This document shows, in pieces, positions 29,401 through 39,627 of a DNA stretch of 64,000 nt (position 1 is its first letter; each line of letters begins with the position of its first letter). A program made the position numbers and the translations under genes. Source of the stretch: a virus; IMG/VR virus record IMGVR_UViG_3300006737_000020, positions 39,224 through 103,223 of that record; one strand, written 5' to 3'. Below the pieces are notes generated by a model. That model ran no database searches, was not told the origin of the DNA, and worked only from the letters and a program-made list of their open reading frames with translations.

Positions 29401-32273
29401 TCAATTGCAATATGTGATATAGGCACTGGTATGGCACCTACAAGACCTGCAGAGTAAATTATCATACTTGCTGTTATTGCTGGTTTGAATCTCCACTCTC
29501 TTGTTTGATCAGGTATTGTATCTCCTGCAGATAAATACTCTCTTTGGAATCCCCAATCATATAAATCTGTTTTATAATGATCATGAGTAAATTCTACATA
29601 TGAACCAGATTGTATTTGCAATGCATATGAGAATTGATCATATATTCCTGCTGGTTCAGATTTTGGCATTTTAGGTCCACCATATTCTCTAATAGATAAT
29701 AAAGATTCTGGAATACCGTAACATGATAATAAAGCTTTAACTGATCTAGATGTTCCTTTTGTTTTTAATAGGTGAGGTAAATTATTAACTACTCTTCTCC
29801 ATACCTGCTTTGTTAAATCTTCTTTTGGAGTTGCAAATGATACGGCTGATGATTGAGTTATATATTGTGATTTATTTGTATATAAATCTGATATTTCTGC
29901 ATCTGTTAATGTTCTGTTATATATTCTAAACTCATCTAATGAACCAGTAAAGTTACTATAAGGAACTCCTGTATTATTAGTATCTCTTGCACCAAGAATT
30001 GGTTTTGGATAATCACCTGTTGATTCAGGTCCTATATCATGAGATCCACTAACTGAAATATCTGTGCCTTCTACAAATGTTCCATTAAGGTATGCAGATG
30101 CACTTTCTTGTCTATTAACATTAAATACTATGTGATGCCAGCCATTTGATACACCCCCAGTTGATGTTCCTTCTAATGACGTTGTATCAAGATATGATGA
30201 TGAAAATATCTTTGTAGTATGTTTATCAAGAGTAACTGTATGTTCTCCATGAGAGCCTGAATAGTTTTGTACCCATCTCAGCGTTCCATATGGAGCATTT
30301 GCATAAATTCCCCATCCTGCATCATTTCCAGATCCTGATAATGCGCTAAATACATATCCGGTTGCATTTGTAAGGTCTGCATCTTTTATCCAGAATGATA
30401 CTGCATAATCATCTGTTCCATAGTCATATGGTTTATTATATTTTAGATAATTTGTTCCATCAAATTTTCCGCCCCAACCATGTGCGCCTTCTTCAAATAT
30501 TGGTTTATCAAATGCTTCTAATGCTTGATCTTTTACTATACCATAATCTATAAAATTTTGTCTTGCAAAGTCAGGCCTTCCTTCATCAAATGGAACATAT
30601 AATATTAAATTATCATCTATTCTTCTATCATTGATATTTCCAAATGATCCTAATTCATCTGTACCTAATAAGTATTCAAATAAACGTTCATGTTGATTTC
30701 CGTTTTCTAAATGCCAACCAAATGATTTTGCAGTTTCATATAATAAGTCTTTTGATAAACCATGTCTATGATGTTCATCTCTATTGTATACATCCGTTTG
30801 ATGTTTAACATATGAATACATAATATCATAATGATGGCCAATCATATGTACAAATGTTTCAAACTCAGAATTATTATTATCTTCTCTAATATGCTCTGGT
30901 ACTGTTTTTACTAATGCATGATCGTTATGGAAATCCCATAATGAAGCAGATGCTTCTAATGCATTATACCATACTTCTGCTTGAGATGATGTTGAATGAC
31001 ATAATGTCCATTGGTTAGCTGTAAATTGTTTATCTGAAGTTGTTACTCCGTATCCTTCTTTTGGCCATGGCTCAACAACAAACGTTTCATGTCCAATATT
31101 GGAACCTGAGGTTGCATTTGTATAAATACTTCCTGTATTATATTGATAAAGATATTTTTCAAAACCATCAAAACCGCCTAAAATATTATCTTTATATTTT
31201 TCGTATAAAGATTTATTTGCATTTACTTCGTTAGATTCTGATACTGAATTTAATGTTTTAACTTGATCATCATAGTATTCAACTAATTCTATTTTATGTT
31301 TAAAGTTTGCAACTCTTTCTTTAGCTGATGAGTAATGAACAAAGTTTTGGAATCCAGAATAATCAATTCCTAACTCTACTCCTTGTAAAGATCCAGAAAA
31401 CATTTTATCTATAATTTGCTGTGAAGTCGATGTCGCAGATCCTAATAAATCGTTCCAGTTTTGGAAATTTGTTTCGTTAATTTTTGACCATTTTGCATCC
31501 ACTTCAAAATTTGGACCTCTCATTGCATTGGTTGGAGATTCAATTGGCTTTCTGTAAAGTACTACATTATCTGTATATGGTTGTCTTACTTGTTGAACTA
31601 TCCATAGTCGTTGTTTTTCTTTGTAATTTTCCTGTAATGGTTGATATAACTTAATATATAATTCTCTAGAATCACTTAACCATCTATAATTTACAAATTG
31701 TGCTAATCTATTTCTACCAAAATTCAAGAATAATAAGTTCATAAACCCATTATCACCACATAACTCATTTCTTCTTGTATGGAACATTGATAACTGTTCT
31801 GATGTTGTTAAATCAGATATATCTAATGTTTTAATGGCCTTTTTCTTTTGTTTTATATTTTCGTCACCAATATATACTTTTAATTCTGTACGATCTGCAG
31901 ATATTTCTTTTATGTATAATGATGGATTTGCATCATCACCTACAATTGGTCTAAAAAAGTTAAGAACAAATTTATATGTTCCTTGCTTGATTCCTAAGTC
32001 ATCAAAGTTTTTATATAAATCAAATTGAACAAGACTGTCTTCAGTATTAAATGCTTTCCAGTGATCAGCTGTATGTTCACTTGTGATATAATTACTCATC
32101 ATATCATAAACATGTAACTCTACTGTTTCATCTAAAGCAGGATCATCAAATTTACGTATTTCAACTACTTCACTTGCAATTACTTCTTGGTCATCAGCTG
32201 TGAGTTGTAATGCATCAATTGGTTTATTTGATGCTTTTATGTTTTCACTATTTAGATATTGTTCTATTGCCAT
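26472..32273 (-). CDS. Large baseplate/tail protein with two LamG-like domains
   Basis: 1933 aa. The N-terminal ~500 residues include a helical tail-protein section (MIGHHYDIMYSYVKHQTDVYNRDEHH) resembling baseplate wedge components. A LamG-like domain lies at ~550-800 (LILYVPFDEG ... GSLDEFRIYNRTLTDAEI). Next comes WRRVVNNLPHLLKTKGTSRS (~820-850), a motif recurrent in marine phage tail proteins. A second LamG-like domain is at ~1590-1815 (KFSISVILKPASG). By size and position it may fill the place of T4 gp7 or gp10, but that is a guess. Likely mediates attachment to cell-surface glycans. Confidence 0.75.
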   Translation of the reverse strand: MAIEQYLNSENIKASNKPIDALQLTADDQEVIASEVVEIRKFDDPALDETVELHVYDMMSNYITSEHTADHWKAFNTEDSLVQFDLYKNFDDLGIKQGTYKFVLNFFRPIVGDDANPSLYIKEISADRTELKVYIGDENIKQKKKAIKTLDISDLTTSEQLSMFHTRRNELCGDNGFMNLLFLNFGRNRLAQFVNYRWLSDSRELYIKLYQPLQENYKEKQRLWIVQQVRQPYTDNVVLYRKPIESPTNAMRGPNFEVDAKWSKINETNFQNWNDLLGSATSTSQQIIDKMFSGSLQGVELGIDYSGFQNFVHYSSAKERVANFKHKIELVEYYDDQVKTLNSVSESNEVNANKSLYEKYKDNILGGFDGFEKYLYQYNTGSIYTNATSGSNIGHETFVVEPWPKEGYGVTTSDKQFTANQWTLCHSTSSQAEVWYNALEASASLWDFHNDHALVKTVPEHIREDNNNSEFETFVHMIGHHYDIMYSYVKHQTDVYNRDEHHRHGLSKDLLYETAKSFGWHLENGNQHERLFEYLLGTDELGSFGNINDRRIDDNLILYVPFDEGRPDFARQNFIDYGIVKDQALEAFDKPIFEEGAHGWGGKFDGTNYLKYNKPYDYGTDDYAVSFWIKDADLTNATGYVFSALSGSGNDAGWGIYANAPYGTLRWVQNYSGSHGEHTVTLDKHTTKIFSSSYLDTTSLEGTSTGGVSNGWHHIVFNVNRQESASAYLNGTFVEGTDISVSGSHDIGPESTGDYPKPILGARDTNNTGVPYSNFTGSLDEFRIYNRTLTDAEISDLYTNKSQYITQSSAVSFATPKEDLTKQVWRRVVNNLPHLLKTKGTSRSVKALLSCYGIPESLLSIREYGGPKMPKSEPAGIYDQFSYALQIQSGSYVEFTHDHYKTDLYDWGFQREYLSAGDTIPDQTREWRFKPAITASMIIYSAGLVGAIPVPISHIAIEYTGSYSGSANYGRVHYVHGQGAGSTTPMTASSDWAPLYDGNFWNLRYYWEATGSDSGIYNIAASTNVTYHVQVQQASDYVKGKLIHSASLSVTPTYNAHNNAWSTATGATAGYLGGQTGSTGGNTFKVNQYLNHAIGNGSTSGGASDPAGIGTFTGSFQEYREWLENIGQNAFDKHTLNPKSYVSSISATSSFDTLVRHYTFGTNQKGYNHAATIYISSSHPNQAIQDFSDPVNDGTTSWATASNFQTPWDTVNNDHYERVEETYYIHGPSIGGKNLKSEKIRIEDNKLVHPLNRETRGEISQYDTVSNDSAKLGIYFSPQDMINKDIFNQIGNVALDDFFGSAEDQYKELYPKLKTFAHRYWRKYENDNDINAYIRIFALFDFSFFSQLKQLIPVRTNADLGLIVEPSVLERSKVMVEAEPSREELHYEDFIPDPFPDPIMDILPLTASVDALEPLEAEPMHYTASISDIQTMEGEPMHYTGSLNFEVPVHSNLSGSLTRSIVTVNDVINGTNLGVYKIATGSVDGDDYTDPGIDLFRIGDGYPGATYRYIGVRYDTTNGGWITQSRHELEWSPTGSVVMEQRKSPMFSKKVFYYGPENAASHHFRLDNFNGSRMLDSRPTYNHSSGSGFESVNTSGTATQKAASTARFETITHNNWTGQAMLFDLQGPQLSATHNRGGTRIKLTDDIMLPKSDNTGKFSISVILKPASGSGEGDIAFLGRGDATNPGFWINNYGNLVARSEDATYWGTLGSGFQTAEWNSRWDGGQAWPVTNDAARDTNHLAYTYDGTDPENATMKFYLNGRLQNTVTKDVTGDVGLGRWRIRHIGMGYKSSANTYAYSGSMAQLQIFDDYCLSAQEVKTLNKYPDMQANRDWGDERGRKGRIYMTRARRSNGYGTFTDLGTFSTSHSLQPADYRDDALDSSYYEGSKLTAPGINEFSNQTTDGEEVVKITLRNRYSLVYKKDLPSGGNLDVR

Positions 32274-32281
32274 TAGTCTTT

Positions 32282-34159
32282 CTATCCTTCAAATAATTTG
32301 TTATATGGTGCTAAATGTGATTTTCTATAGAAACTATCCTCAGCTATATATTTTTTATACCTATCTCTAGTTAACTCTGCACCTCCAGCTCTTAATCCTC
32401 TTGTTCCGCCATTATGTTCATAAACTTCAATTGTATCATAATCATCATTGTCCCCTCTACCAAAATTGATTCTATAATCATCACCTATTATCCATTTTTC
32501 TCTACCAGGTGAAAAGAATGGTGAATCAGGAATTCCTGTTCTGAGCCTAACCTTTATCCCTTTTGGAATAAAAATAGAAGTTAAAGAATTTTCTGTCCAG
32601 TTACTTAACCTAATATGACCAGCCGCCCGTGCATAGTGACTATGGGTACTATTACCATGCCTATGCGATCTTCTAGCATTTGCATGATATTTCTTACCAA
32701 CCTCAAGTTCATAATTCCAACCAGCTCCGTCACTATGTTGAGATATTTTTACTCGTTCTGATCCGTCTAGCGTTGCTTTAGTTACCATCGAAGATGCAGG
32801 ATATCCTAAATATCTTATCTGGCTCCAATCCATTGCTGTATATGTTCTATTATGATATTCATCGTAATTATTCTCTGCTGTGTTTGCTTCAACAGATGAT
32901 GGTAATTTTTTTACTGTTGCGTAAAAAGCAAGTCCACCAGTATACTTTCTCACCTCTCCTCTACATACCATAAAGTAACCACCTTTTAGACCTCCAGTAT
33001 ATCCTCTAATAAGTTCACCTTCCCATTGTTTAGTTGTAAACTCATTTCCAGTAGGAGTATATATTTGAGAACGTTTAGCAGGCTTTTGTGTTTCTTCTGG
33101 ATGGTATTCTGTCCATCTAGATGACATGTCTGGTAAAAATGCTTTATCATAATCACTTAAATCATCATCATCAAAACCAGCTGGTCTTATAAGATCTCCT
33201 TTTTCAAATGTTACTCTACCATCTCCTAAATTAAGATCAACCTCATTAGTATTATATTGACAACCATCTTTTTCAGCTGGGCCCCATTCTACATCATCTA
33301 AATCGTTACTTACTACTAATCGCTCTATTGCTGTAGTTTCTGTTGTGATTTCAGCTTTTGGTACTATATCTATATCATCATATGTCATGTCTCGATCTTT
33401 CATGAACACTTCTAAATTTCTACCTTCTCTTGTATTTGTTAATCCTTTAACTGGTGGTGGATTGACACCTCCATCAAAATGATGTACAGGTGATCCTCCA
33501 ATTGAATTATCATCTCCTTGAGTAGAACCATTATTACATCTATATCGTACACCTTTCCAAACAATAAATATCATTCCTGCAACTCCTGTTAAGTCTCCTG
33601 CAGAATTAAATTCTGTTTTCAATTCAAATTTATCACCAAATTGTTCGGTTGCTGTTGGCGGATCTTCTACTTCTTCTTCGTCGGTTTCATTATCTCTAGA
33701 ATCAACAAAACGAGTCTCAACTTCAATTTGTGGTTCAGATGGGTTATCTAAAACATTTATTGTAACTTCTTCAGGTAAATCAGTTTGTTCAAATCCTTTA
33801 AGATAACTATTAAAAGTTGTATCTACAGCTTCCATAAATGATTCTATATCATATTTTACAGATTGTAATGGTATTTTAATTGGAAAGTTTTCATTAGGAG
33901 TAGCTTCTTTATATTCAATAACACCACGAGGAGTACGTAAAGGTCTTTGTTCTACTAATCTAATATCTTCATTATCCTTTGCAATCGTACCATCTGGTTT
34001 TATAAGGTCTCCTTGATTTTGAATAGTAGGAGTTTGGCCTATCAATCTATCTAAACCATTAACTTTTTTATTTAATCGTTTTAATATATGATCATCAGTA
34101 GCTTGCTGAACATCTACTGCAGACTTTCCTCCAACATTATGTGCTTGATAGTCTTCCAT
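32282..34159 (-). CDS. Virion structural protein, unknown
   Basis: 625 aa, not recognised. An acidic, disordered-looking region (DNETDEEEVEDPP) separates a helical N-terminus (DDHILKRLNKKVNGLDRLIG) from a larger Gly/Tyr-rich beta section with a His-rich patch (RRSHRHGNSTHSHYARAAGHI). That patch could bind metal, as in some fibre tips. The gene lies between gp6-type and LamG tail genes, 2 nt from its upstream neighbour. A baseplate-linked role is inferred. Confidence 0.7.
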   Translation of the reverse strand: MEDYQAHNVGGKSAVDVQQATDDHILKRLNKKVNGLDRLIGQTPTIQNQGDLIKPDGTIAKDNEDIRLVEQRPLRTPRGVIEYKEATPNENFPIKIPLQSVKYDIESFMEAVDTTFNSYLKGFEQTDLPEEVTINVLDNPSEPQIEVETRFVDSRDNETDEEEVEDPPTATEQFGDKFELKTEFNSAGDLTGVAGMIFIVWKGVRYRCNNGSTQGDDNSIGGSPVHHFDGGVNPPPVKGLTNTREGRNLEVFMKDRDMTYDDIDIVPKAEITTETTAIERLVVSNDLDDVEWGPAEKDGCQYNTNEVDLNLGDGRVTFEKGDLIRPAGFDDDDLSDYDKAFLPDMSSRWTEYHPEETQKPAKRSQIYTPTGNEFTTKQWEGELIRGYTGGLKGGYFMVCRGEVRKYTGGLAFYATVKKLPSSVEANTAENNYDEYHNRTYTAMDWSQIRYLGYPASSMVTKATLDGSERVKISQHSDGAGWNYELEVGKKYHANARRSHRHGNSTHSHYARAAGHIRLSNWTENSLTSIFIPKGIKVRLRTGIPDSPFFSPGREKWIIGDDYRINFGRGDNDDYDTIEVYEHNGGTRGLRAGGAELTRDRYKKYIAEDSFYRKSHLAPYNKLFEG

Positions 34160-34160
34160 T

Positions 34161-35297
34161 TTATCTTACCACTTTGAAATAATAACCATTATCAAAATAT
34201 TTAATTGTTCCATCTGGATATTTTGATTTGATTTTAAATTTATAATATCGTTCGGGTGCTAATGAATTCATCCAATAAGTAAAATAACTTCCGTTTGAAT
34301 CAACACTTAATTTTGTATATGTATCATCATAATCTAATATAATCTCATCTGTATTTGCATCATATACCGCATATGAACTTGTATAACTTAATCTTTGTGT
34401 TTCATTTAAGTAGAATGATGATGTTGTATATGTCTTAGTTGGATATTTTGATCTAGTTCCGACTCTAAATGTTACTCTACTTCCTTCAGGATATTTTTCT
34501 TCTATATTTTTAAAGAATGCAATTGGTCCTCCGTTATTAGTTTGATGAACTTCAGTTAAAGTAGCATCTGTCACGGTATGATCTCTCCAAACCACTTCTA
34601 ATTTTGGTGCATATATTGTATGAGTATCTTTTGCAAAATATTTTATATTAAGAGAATCACTATTACTTGATTCGGCTGAATATGATTGTTTTAATATTAA
34701 TCCATAATTTGGTATAGTTCCATCTAACCATTTATTAACAATGGTAGTAATATCCATTCTAACATCTGCAGATTCATATGCGAATGATTGAGATGCTTCA
34801 TATCCAGAACCTGTTATCCAAGTTCCTCCTCCTAATGGTTCTTGTATTCCTAATTGATGTGCACTATGAGCAGATCCTGTGTTCCATCTTGTTGCAGAAT
34901 CATAATCATCAGAATAATACCATGAAGATCCGTTACGAGTTTCAGGTATATCTGCATAATTTCCGTTTCCATTATTCCAGGATTCAGAAACTGGATATGC
35001 ATACAATGTAAAATCTATTGGCATATCAGATGCATAAATACTTTTCATGTTTAAATAAAACTTACGAAGCGTACTTCCTACAGTTCCATCAACTATAGAT
35101 TGAGATAATGCAGTAAATTCTGGTCCTGAAAAATCTAATAATATACGACTATTATATGTTCCAATTTGAAATAAGTCATCTAATCGAGAACCAGAAGTTG
35201 TTTTTATTAACTCAAGTATCTGATCAATTCCAGTATTCTTACTTGGAAATTTTTCATATAATGTTGTATCTTTATTGGCATATATTTGATATTGCAT
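34161..35297 (-). CDS. Virion protein with DNRLRE-like beta domain
   Basis: 378 aa. The first ~210 residues (ANKDTTLYEKFPSKNTGID ... FTLYAYPVSESWNNGNG ... DITTIVNKWLDG) have the layout of the DNRLRE/CBM-like jelly-roll domain found in surface-attached proteins. The C-terminus is beta-rich. SD AAGGGAAAT. It follows the gp6-like gene and probably belongs to the baseplate or a short fibre. Confidence 0.65.
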   Translation of the reverse strand: MQYQIYANKDTTLYEKFPSKNTGIDQILELIKTTSGSRLDDLFQIGTYNSRILLDFSGPEFTALSQSIVDGTVGSTLRKFYLNMKSIYASDMPIDFTLYAYPVSESWNNGNGNYADIPETRNGSSWYYSDDYDSATRWNTGSAHSAHQLGIQEPLGGGTWITGSGYEASQSFAYESADVRMDITTIVNKWLDGTIPNYGLILKQSYSAESSNSDSLNIKYFAKDTHTIYAPKLEVVWRDHTVTDATLTEVHQTNNGGPIAFFKNIEEKYPEGSRVTFRVGTRSKYPTKTYTTSSFYLNETQRLSYTSSYAVYDANTDEIILDYDDTYTKLSVDSNGSYFTYWMNSLAPERYYKFKIKSKYPDGTIKYFDNGYYFKVVR

Positions 35298-35309
35298 ATT
35301 CTATTTCCC

Positions 35310-37190
35310 TTATATTCCTACAATTCTACCTTTGATATCTGAATTAGGATATCTAATTTCAAATATACATGGATCTAATGATGGATAAATTATATTATTT
35401 AATGTTGCAGCTTTGATATCATATACATTTCCTGAATATCCTGAGTTTAAATCATATAGATTTTTTATCGTTACATCTGCAACCGTTTGTACTCCTTCGA
35501 CATTATCTAACTTTGTATAAACATCGGAAATTACAATAGGTGCATTAATCTGCATATTATCTACATGTAATAATTCTTTAAGTTTATTTACACATCTTAA
35601 TACTACTTCAGAACCATTAAAGGTTGGTTTTGGTATTACTTCAAAATCAATACCTAAATTAACAATAAAACAATTCTTAATATTAATTGCATCCGTCATT
35701 AATCTAAACTGTGATATATATGTTTTAAGATTTTGTTTAATAGCAGGATTCAGAGCTACCAATTGTTTGGTAGAATTATATCCCATTGCATATATGTTCA
35801 TTGCTAATGGATTAGGTATTTTAGCTTCAGGATCTGTTGAATCTACTTGTTCATCTTGAATAATATATGCTTTAGCTACATGTCCAAATTTTGGTGGCAT
35901 GGTATAACATCTTAAGATATAATCTTCTTTTGTTACTGCTCTATTTTGTGCTGCAAATACACTTAATGCTTTTTGTCTTGTAGTTTCTACTGACTCTGCA
36001 GAAGCTCCTCCTCTAGAAGGTAATGGATTATTTACTGCTACCGATCCTTTTGCTTGATTTAATATTGATGTATCTAAATTTTGGATTGAATTTGCATAAG
36101 ATGCAAATGAAACTTCTTGTATTGAATTAGCCGGTACATTATCTGAAAGTCCTTTACCTCTTGAGTAACGAACTGTTAAGGTAGTTTGTGAAGGTGCTTG
36201 TCCATATGTACTTGAATATAAAAAGTTTGCAGGATCAATTGATACATCAACTTCTCTATTTAATCCTTTTATTCCTAATCCAACATTTTCTGGATTTGGT
36301 ATTAAATCTCTATCATGTTCTTCAGATATACCTGCACCAAATTGAATTTCTAATTGTTTATCTGCTCTAAATCTTGTTACAAATCTTTTAGCTGTTCGTC
36401 TTAATTTTAAGATATATGGTACACTACTATTATAAGAACTTAGTTCTGGATCTATCATTGGTGTATTTCTAATACCTTCTTGAATTGTATCCTGAGCTAA
36501 ATACGGAACCTCATACCACTTATTACCTTGTTCATCAATAATATCAACTACATCAATTATATCTGTATCTTTCAATACTATCTTATCATATATTTTAGGT
36601 TCTTGAAATCTGAAATCTTCTTGTGTTATTCCTCCTGATACAGCTGCAACTTTTTTCTTGATTAAGAAATATGTTGGTGTTCCAGTTGCTTCATCAATTT
36701 GATATACAGTTACTGTTCTAGGATTAGTTGCTGAACCTGTTGCGCCAAAATCTACTGGATCAACTGATCTAAATTCAACACCTGTATTTGATTTTGCAAT
36801 CATTCCTGCTTCAATATTTAATGCATATCTCCAATCTGGTTTTGCATTAACACCTGTACCAGTTGCTGGCACTGTTTGATATACATCCAATTCTACTAAT
36901 GATGATATCATATTTTTTGTTTTATATCCTAATGCCGCTGCAATAGAATTAATATTTGCTCTTTCTTCTGCATATCCCAGTAATGATTCTTTAAGATTAC
37001 TATCTGAATAATATGATAATACATCGCCTATATAAGCCGACATTTCCATGAACATCATTCCTGGTGATGATTCATTAAAATCATTATAAGTATTTGGAAA
37101 ATAATTTTTTGCGAAGTTAACTAAATTTTGTCTAAATTCACCAAAATCCCTACTTAAATATTTTATATCTTTTTTAACTAATTCTGCCAT
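35310..37190 (-). CDS. 6: Baseplate wedge protein, gp6-like (baseplate J family)
   Basis: 626 aa. The N-terminus DIKYLSRDFGEFRQNLVNF...FNESSPGMMFMEMSAYIGDVLSYYSD is diagnostic of the gp6/baseplate J family. TRQKALSVFAAQNRAVTKEDY in the middle is also typical. gp6 subunits form the ring that joins the baseplate wedges. SD AAGGGAAT. It directly follows gp25, as in other T4-like phages. Confidence 0.9.
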   Translation of the reverse strand: MAELVKKDIKYLSRDFGEFRQNLVNFAKNYFPNTYNDFNESSPGMMFMEMSAYIGDVLSYYSDSNLKESLLGYAEERANINSIAAALGYKTKNMISSLVELDVYQTVPATGTGVNAKPDWRYALNIEAGMIAKSNTGVEFRSVDPVDFGATGSATNPRTVTVYQIDEATGTPTYFLIKKKVAAVSGGITQEDFRFQEPKIYDKIVLKDTDIIDVVDIIDEQGNKWYEVPYLAQDTIQEGIRNTPMIDPELSSYNSSVPYILKLRRTAKRFVTRFRADKQLEIQFGAGISEEHDRDLIPNPENVGLGIKGLNREVDVSIDPANFLYSSTYGQAPSQTTLTVRYSRGKGLSDNVPANSIQEVSFASYANSIQNLDTSILNQAKGSVAVNNPLPSRGGASAESVETTRQKALSVFAAQNRAVTKEDYILRCYTMPPKFGHVAKAYIIQDEQVDSTDPEAKIPNPLAMNIYAMGYNSTKQLVALNPAIKQNLKTYISQFRLMTDAINIKNCFIVNLGIDFEVIPKPTFNGSEVVLRCVNKLKELLHVDNMQINAPIVISDVYTKLDNVEGVQTVADVTIKNLYDLNSGYSGNVYDIKAATLNNIIYPSLDPCIFEIRYPNSDIKGRIVGI

Positions 37191-37201
37191 TGGTTATTCC
37201 C

Positions 37202-37804
37202 TTAATATGATGCCATTGATCCTGCGTCAACTGTTGTAGTACTTTCACCGTTACTCACTAATGTTATCTCTTGGTTTGCTCCTTGTTCGGTCACTCTAAA
37301 TGTAAGTTTAATAAATAAATAATTTGTAAGATGGTTTTTATCATCTCGGTTATCTATATTAATATTTTTGATAATAATATAAGGTAACCAAAATTTTATA
37401 GCATCTTGTATTTCTTTATTTAAACTAATTATTAGTTCTGGTGTATTTGGTTCAAATACTCTATCTTTAATTCTTACTCCAAACTTTGGTTGCATATATC
37501 TCTCACCTGGATATGTTAATAACAGGTTTTTAAGATTTGTTAATGCTTGCTGTTCTGTTGTATATGATAACGGAAATTTACCAGCTAATTTTTCTGCTAA
37601 TTCATTTGCACCAGTTGAACCAGATACTTCTCCATATGCTAAATTTGGTTTTGATGTTACGCCAGCAGCTGCTCCATTAAACGGAAGCATTACTCCAATA
37701 GCCTTGTCAGCTTCCATATCATTAACATTGTAACGATATATCGGTCGACCACCACCTTTTAAGTAAGCTGATTCTTTTTTGCTTTTGAAGTATTTATCTG
37801 CCAC
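37202..37804 (-). CDS. 25: Baseplate wedge protein, gp25-like
   Basis: 200 aa with a GTG start at 37804 that overlaps the upstream stop (TAGTG). TYPGERYMQPKFGVRIKDRVFEP is the GPW/gp25 signature; family members start the sheath and lock the wedge to the hub. The C-terminal strand region carries NYLFIKLTFRV. Operon order spike, hub, gp25, gp6 matches a baseplate cluster. Confidence 0.9.
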   Translation of the reverse strand: MADKYFKSKKESAYLKGGGRPIYRYNVNDMEADKAIGVMLPFNGAAAGVTSKPNLAYGEVSGSTGANELAEKLAGKFPLSYTTEQQALTNLKNLLLTYPGERYMQPKFGVRIKDRVFEPNTPELIISLNKEIQDAIKFWLPYIIIKNINIDNRDDKNHLTNYLFIKLTFRVTEQGANQEITLVSNGESTTTVDAGSMASY

Positions 37805-38277
37805 TATCTAGTTCCCATTTTACCATTTTTCTTATCTATTGCTTTAATGATTCCACTATAATCTTTCATTAACGCATCTTGCACAGCTTGTAATTCTGGG
37901 GTCTTTGGTTTTACAGATTCTCCATCTATACCTGTCATTACTTGATTTGGTCTTGCCATAGTAGATGTTCTTGTTGGACCCATTTGTGGATAATCTTCCA
38001 TCATACTAACTGGTGGTCCATCTACCATTGATGCAAAATCACCTGTTTGTGCTGTCTCATTTAATAAATCATTTAACATTGAATTTTTTGTAAATTTCTT
38101 TTTTCTTGCAATAGGCCTCCTTGGCATAGGATTTTCTGCAATTTCTGATAAATTCATACCATGTTCAATAACTTGATTAGTGTTAACCTGTTGTTCATTG
38201 ATAGCCTGTTTAACAGCTTTACCAACTTCTTCTCTTATAACTTTTCTTAAAATTTTAACGAAACTCTTCGTATCCAT
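37804..38277 (-). CDS. Leader-bearing virion protein, unknown
   Basis: 157 aa from the ATG at 38277, which has GGAGAAG 5 nt upstream; a TTG at 38289 is less likely. The N-terminus forms an amphipathic helix (KILRKVIREEVGKAVKQ) ending AINEQ, like the putative capsid-targeting leaders elsewhere in the window (possible cut INE|Q). The rest is low-complexity, Pro/Met-rich. It sits among baseplate genes, so a tail location is equally possible. Confidence 0.7.
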   Translation of the reverse strand: MDTKSFVKILRKVIREEVGKAVKQAINEQQVNTNQVIEHGMNLSEIAENPMPRRPIARKKKFTKNSMLNDLLNETAQTGDFASMVDGPPVSMMEDYPQMGPTRTSTMARPNQVMTGIDGESVKPKTPELQAVQDALMKDYSGIIKAIDKKNGKMGTR

Positions 38278-38300
38278 AGTCTTCTCCAATTTATTTTAAT

Positions 38301-38309
38301 ATAAATATG
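38301..38309 (-). promoter_or_regulatory. Late promoter motif
   Basis: CATATTTAT then ATTAAA on the minus strand, 23 nt before the ATG at 38277. Confidence 0.6.
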
Positions 38310-38333
38310 AAGATACTAGAATTATGGTGGTTG

Positions 38334-39614
38334 TTATAAAGTATAATTCTGATCGCTTTTTATATAGTTCCAAACAAAATCTGTCTTTAATGTATCTAAA
38401 ATTGCAGCGTTAATTGCTGGACCTGTTGGACCTCCAGAATTTGTATATGTTAACATTTGAATCTTATCTATTAATTCAACACACCAATCATGCATTTGTT
38501 GGCCAAGTATTAATGGTTCGACTGAATCTAATCCTAAATGAATTTCTGGTGCATTTACTGTGAAATGGCCTGCCCCTCCTACATCTATTCCTACCGCTTC
38601 AGTTGCTGATAATCCTATTTTTGTTCCTGCAGATAATAAAATTACATCTTGTCGTGCATTAAATACTAATCTATCTGATGTAATAATAACTTGAGGGCTT
38701 TCATAATCTGCACAGCCTGCAACTGGAGATGGTGTTGGTGTACCTTGATCTTTTTGTTTTGATTCTGGTGTACCAGCTGGATCATCCATTACTCCTATTT
38801 CTTCTAAATCTTCGTCTAGGTCTCCAGGTGCATCTCCTAAATCTCCTCCTTGAGGTCCAAACATGTCTATTAAATCAGCACCAAAATTTATTAAAGCTAA
38901 TATACCTGCCGCAATTGCTGCTGTATTAAATGCATCTTGGTTGGATTCTACTACATTATCAGCAGGTATAATTTCTTTTAGTTCTTCAAATGCATTTAAA
39001 GAAGCTTCTCCTGATGGTGTTGTTGGATCATAGTTATTTGGGTTCATTGCCAACGTAATATTTGATGCTATATCTTCTGGAATCTTTAATGGAGGATATA
39101 ATATTGGATCTGACATTATTACATTTGTAAGTTCTGTATCAGTAAAGTCTATTGCATTTGCTCCTTCACCAATTGCATATATGGCATTTAAATATTGTTT
39201 TCCATCTGGGGTTGTACAACATCCACATAAATCAATATGTTTTGCGTAACTTAGTCCTTGCTCTCTAAATACATCTTTTGCATTAGATGAACATTGTTCT
39301 AAACTCCATCTATGGTTTGCTGCTACAACAATAACCCAGTCATCTTGTGGTATATGGCCTTCTTGGATAGATTGCTTAATCAAGTCATATGCATAATGTT
39401 GTCCTACAAATCCAGGATCATCTGAATATTCTATTGCTGCAGTTGATGTAGGTGGTATTACCCATAATATTCCACGCACATCTCGTTTCATATCTCCTGG
39501 AAAAATGTATACATTTTCCATTCCCCATATTTCACCTTCGTATATAGTTTCGGTTCTATCTACTACATGTCCTTTTGGTACTTTTAAATTTTCGTAAGAT
39601 TCTCTTTTTGCCAT
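38334..39614 (-). CDS. Second spike-like baseplate hub protein
   Basis: 426 aa. The C-terminal ~130 residues (VIITSDRLVFNARQDVIL ... HFTVNAPEIHLGL) look like the beta-helix needle of gp5-type spikes. The N-terminal ~160 residues (FPGDMKRDVRGILWVIPP, LCGCCTTPDG) are unrecognised. The middle is acidic and Gly-rich with a hydrophobic helix. It lies directly after the gp5-like gene, so the spike may be split over two chains. Confidence 0.7.
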   Translation of the reverse strand: MAKRESYENLKVPKGHVVDRTETIYEGEIWGMENVYIFPGDMKRDVRGILWVIPPTSTAAIEYSDDPGFVGQHYAYDLIKQSIQEGHIPQDDWVIVVAANHRWSLEQCSSNAKDVFREQGLSYAKHIDLCGCCTTPDGKQYLNAIYAIGEGANAIDFTDTELTNVIMSDPILYPPLKIPEDIASNITLAMNPNNYDPTTPSGEASLNAFEELKEIIPADNVVESNQDAFNTAAIAAGILALINFGADLIDMFGPQGGDLGDAPGDLDEDLEEIGVMDDPAGTPESKQKDQGTPTPSPVAGCADYESPQVIITSDRLVFNARQDVILLSAGTKIGLSATEAVGIDVGGAGHFTVNAPEIHLGLDSVEPLILGQQMHDWCVELIDKIQMLTYTNSGGPTGPAINAAILDTLKTDFVWNYIKSDQNYTL

Positions 39615-39627
39615 AATTTTTTTCCGT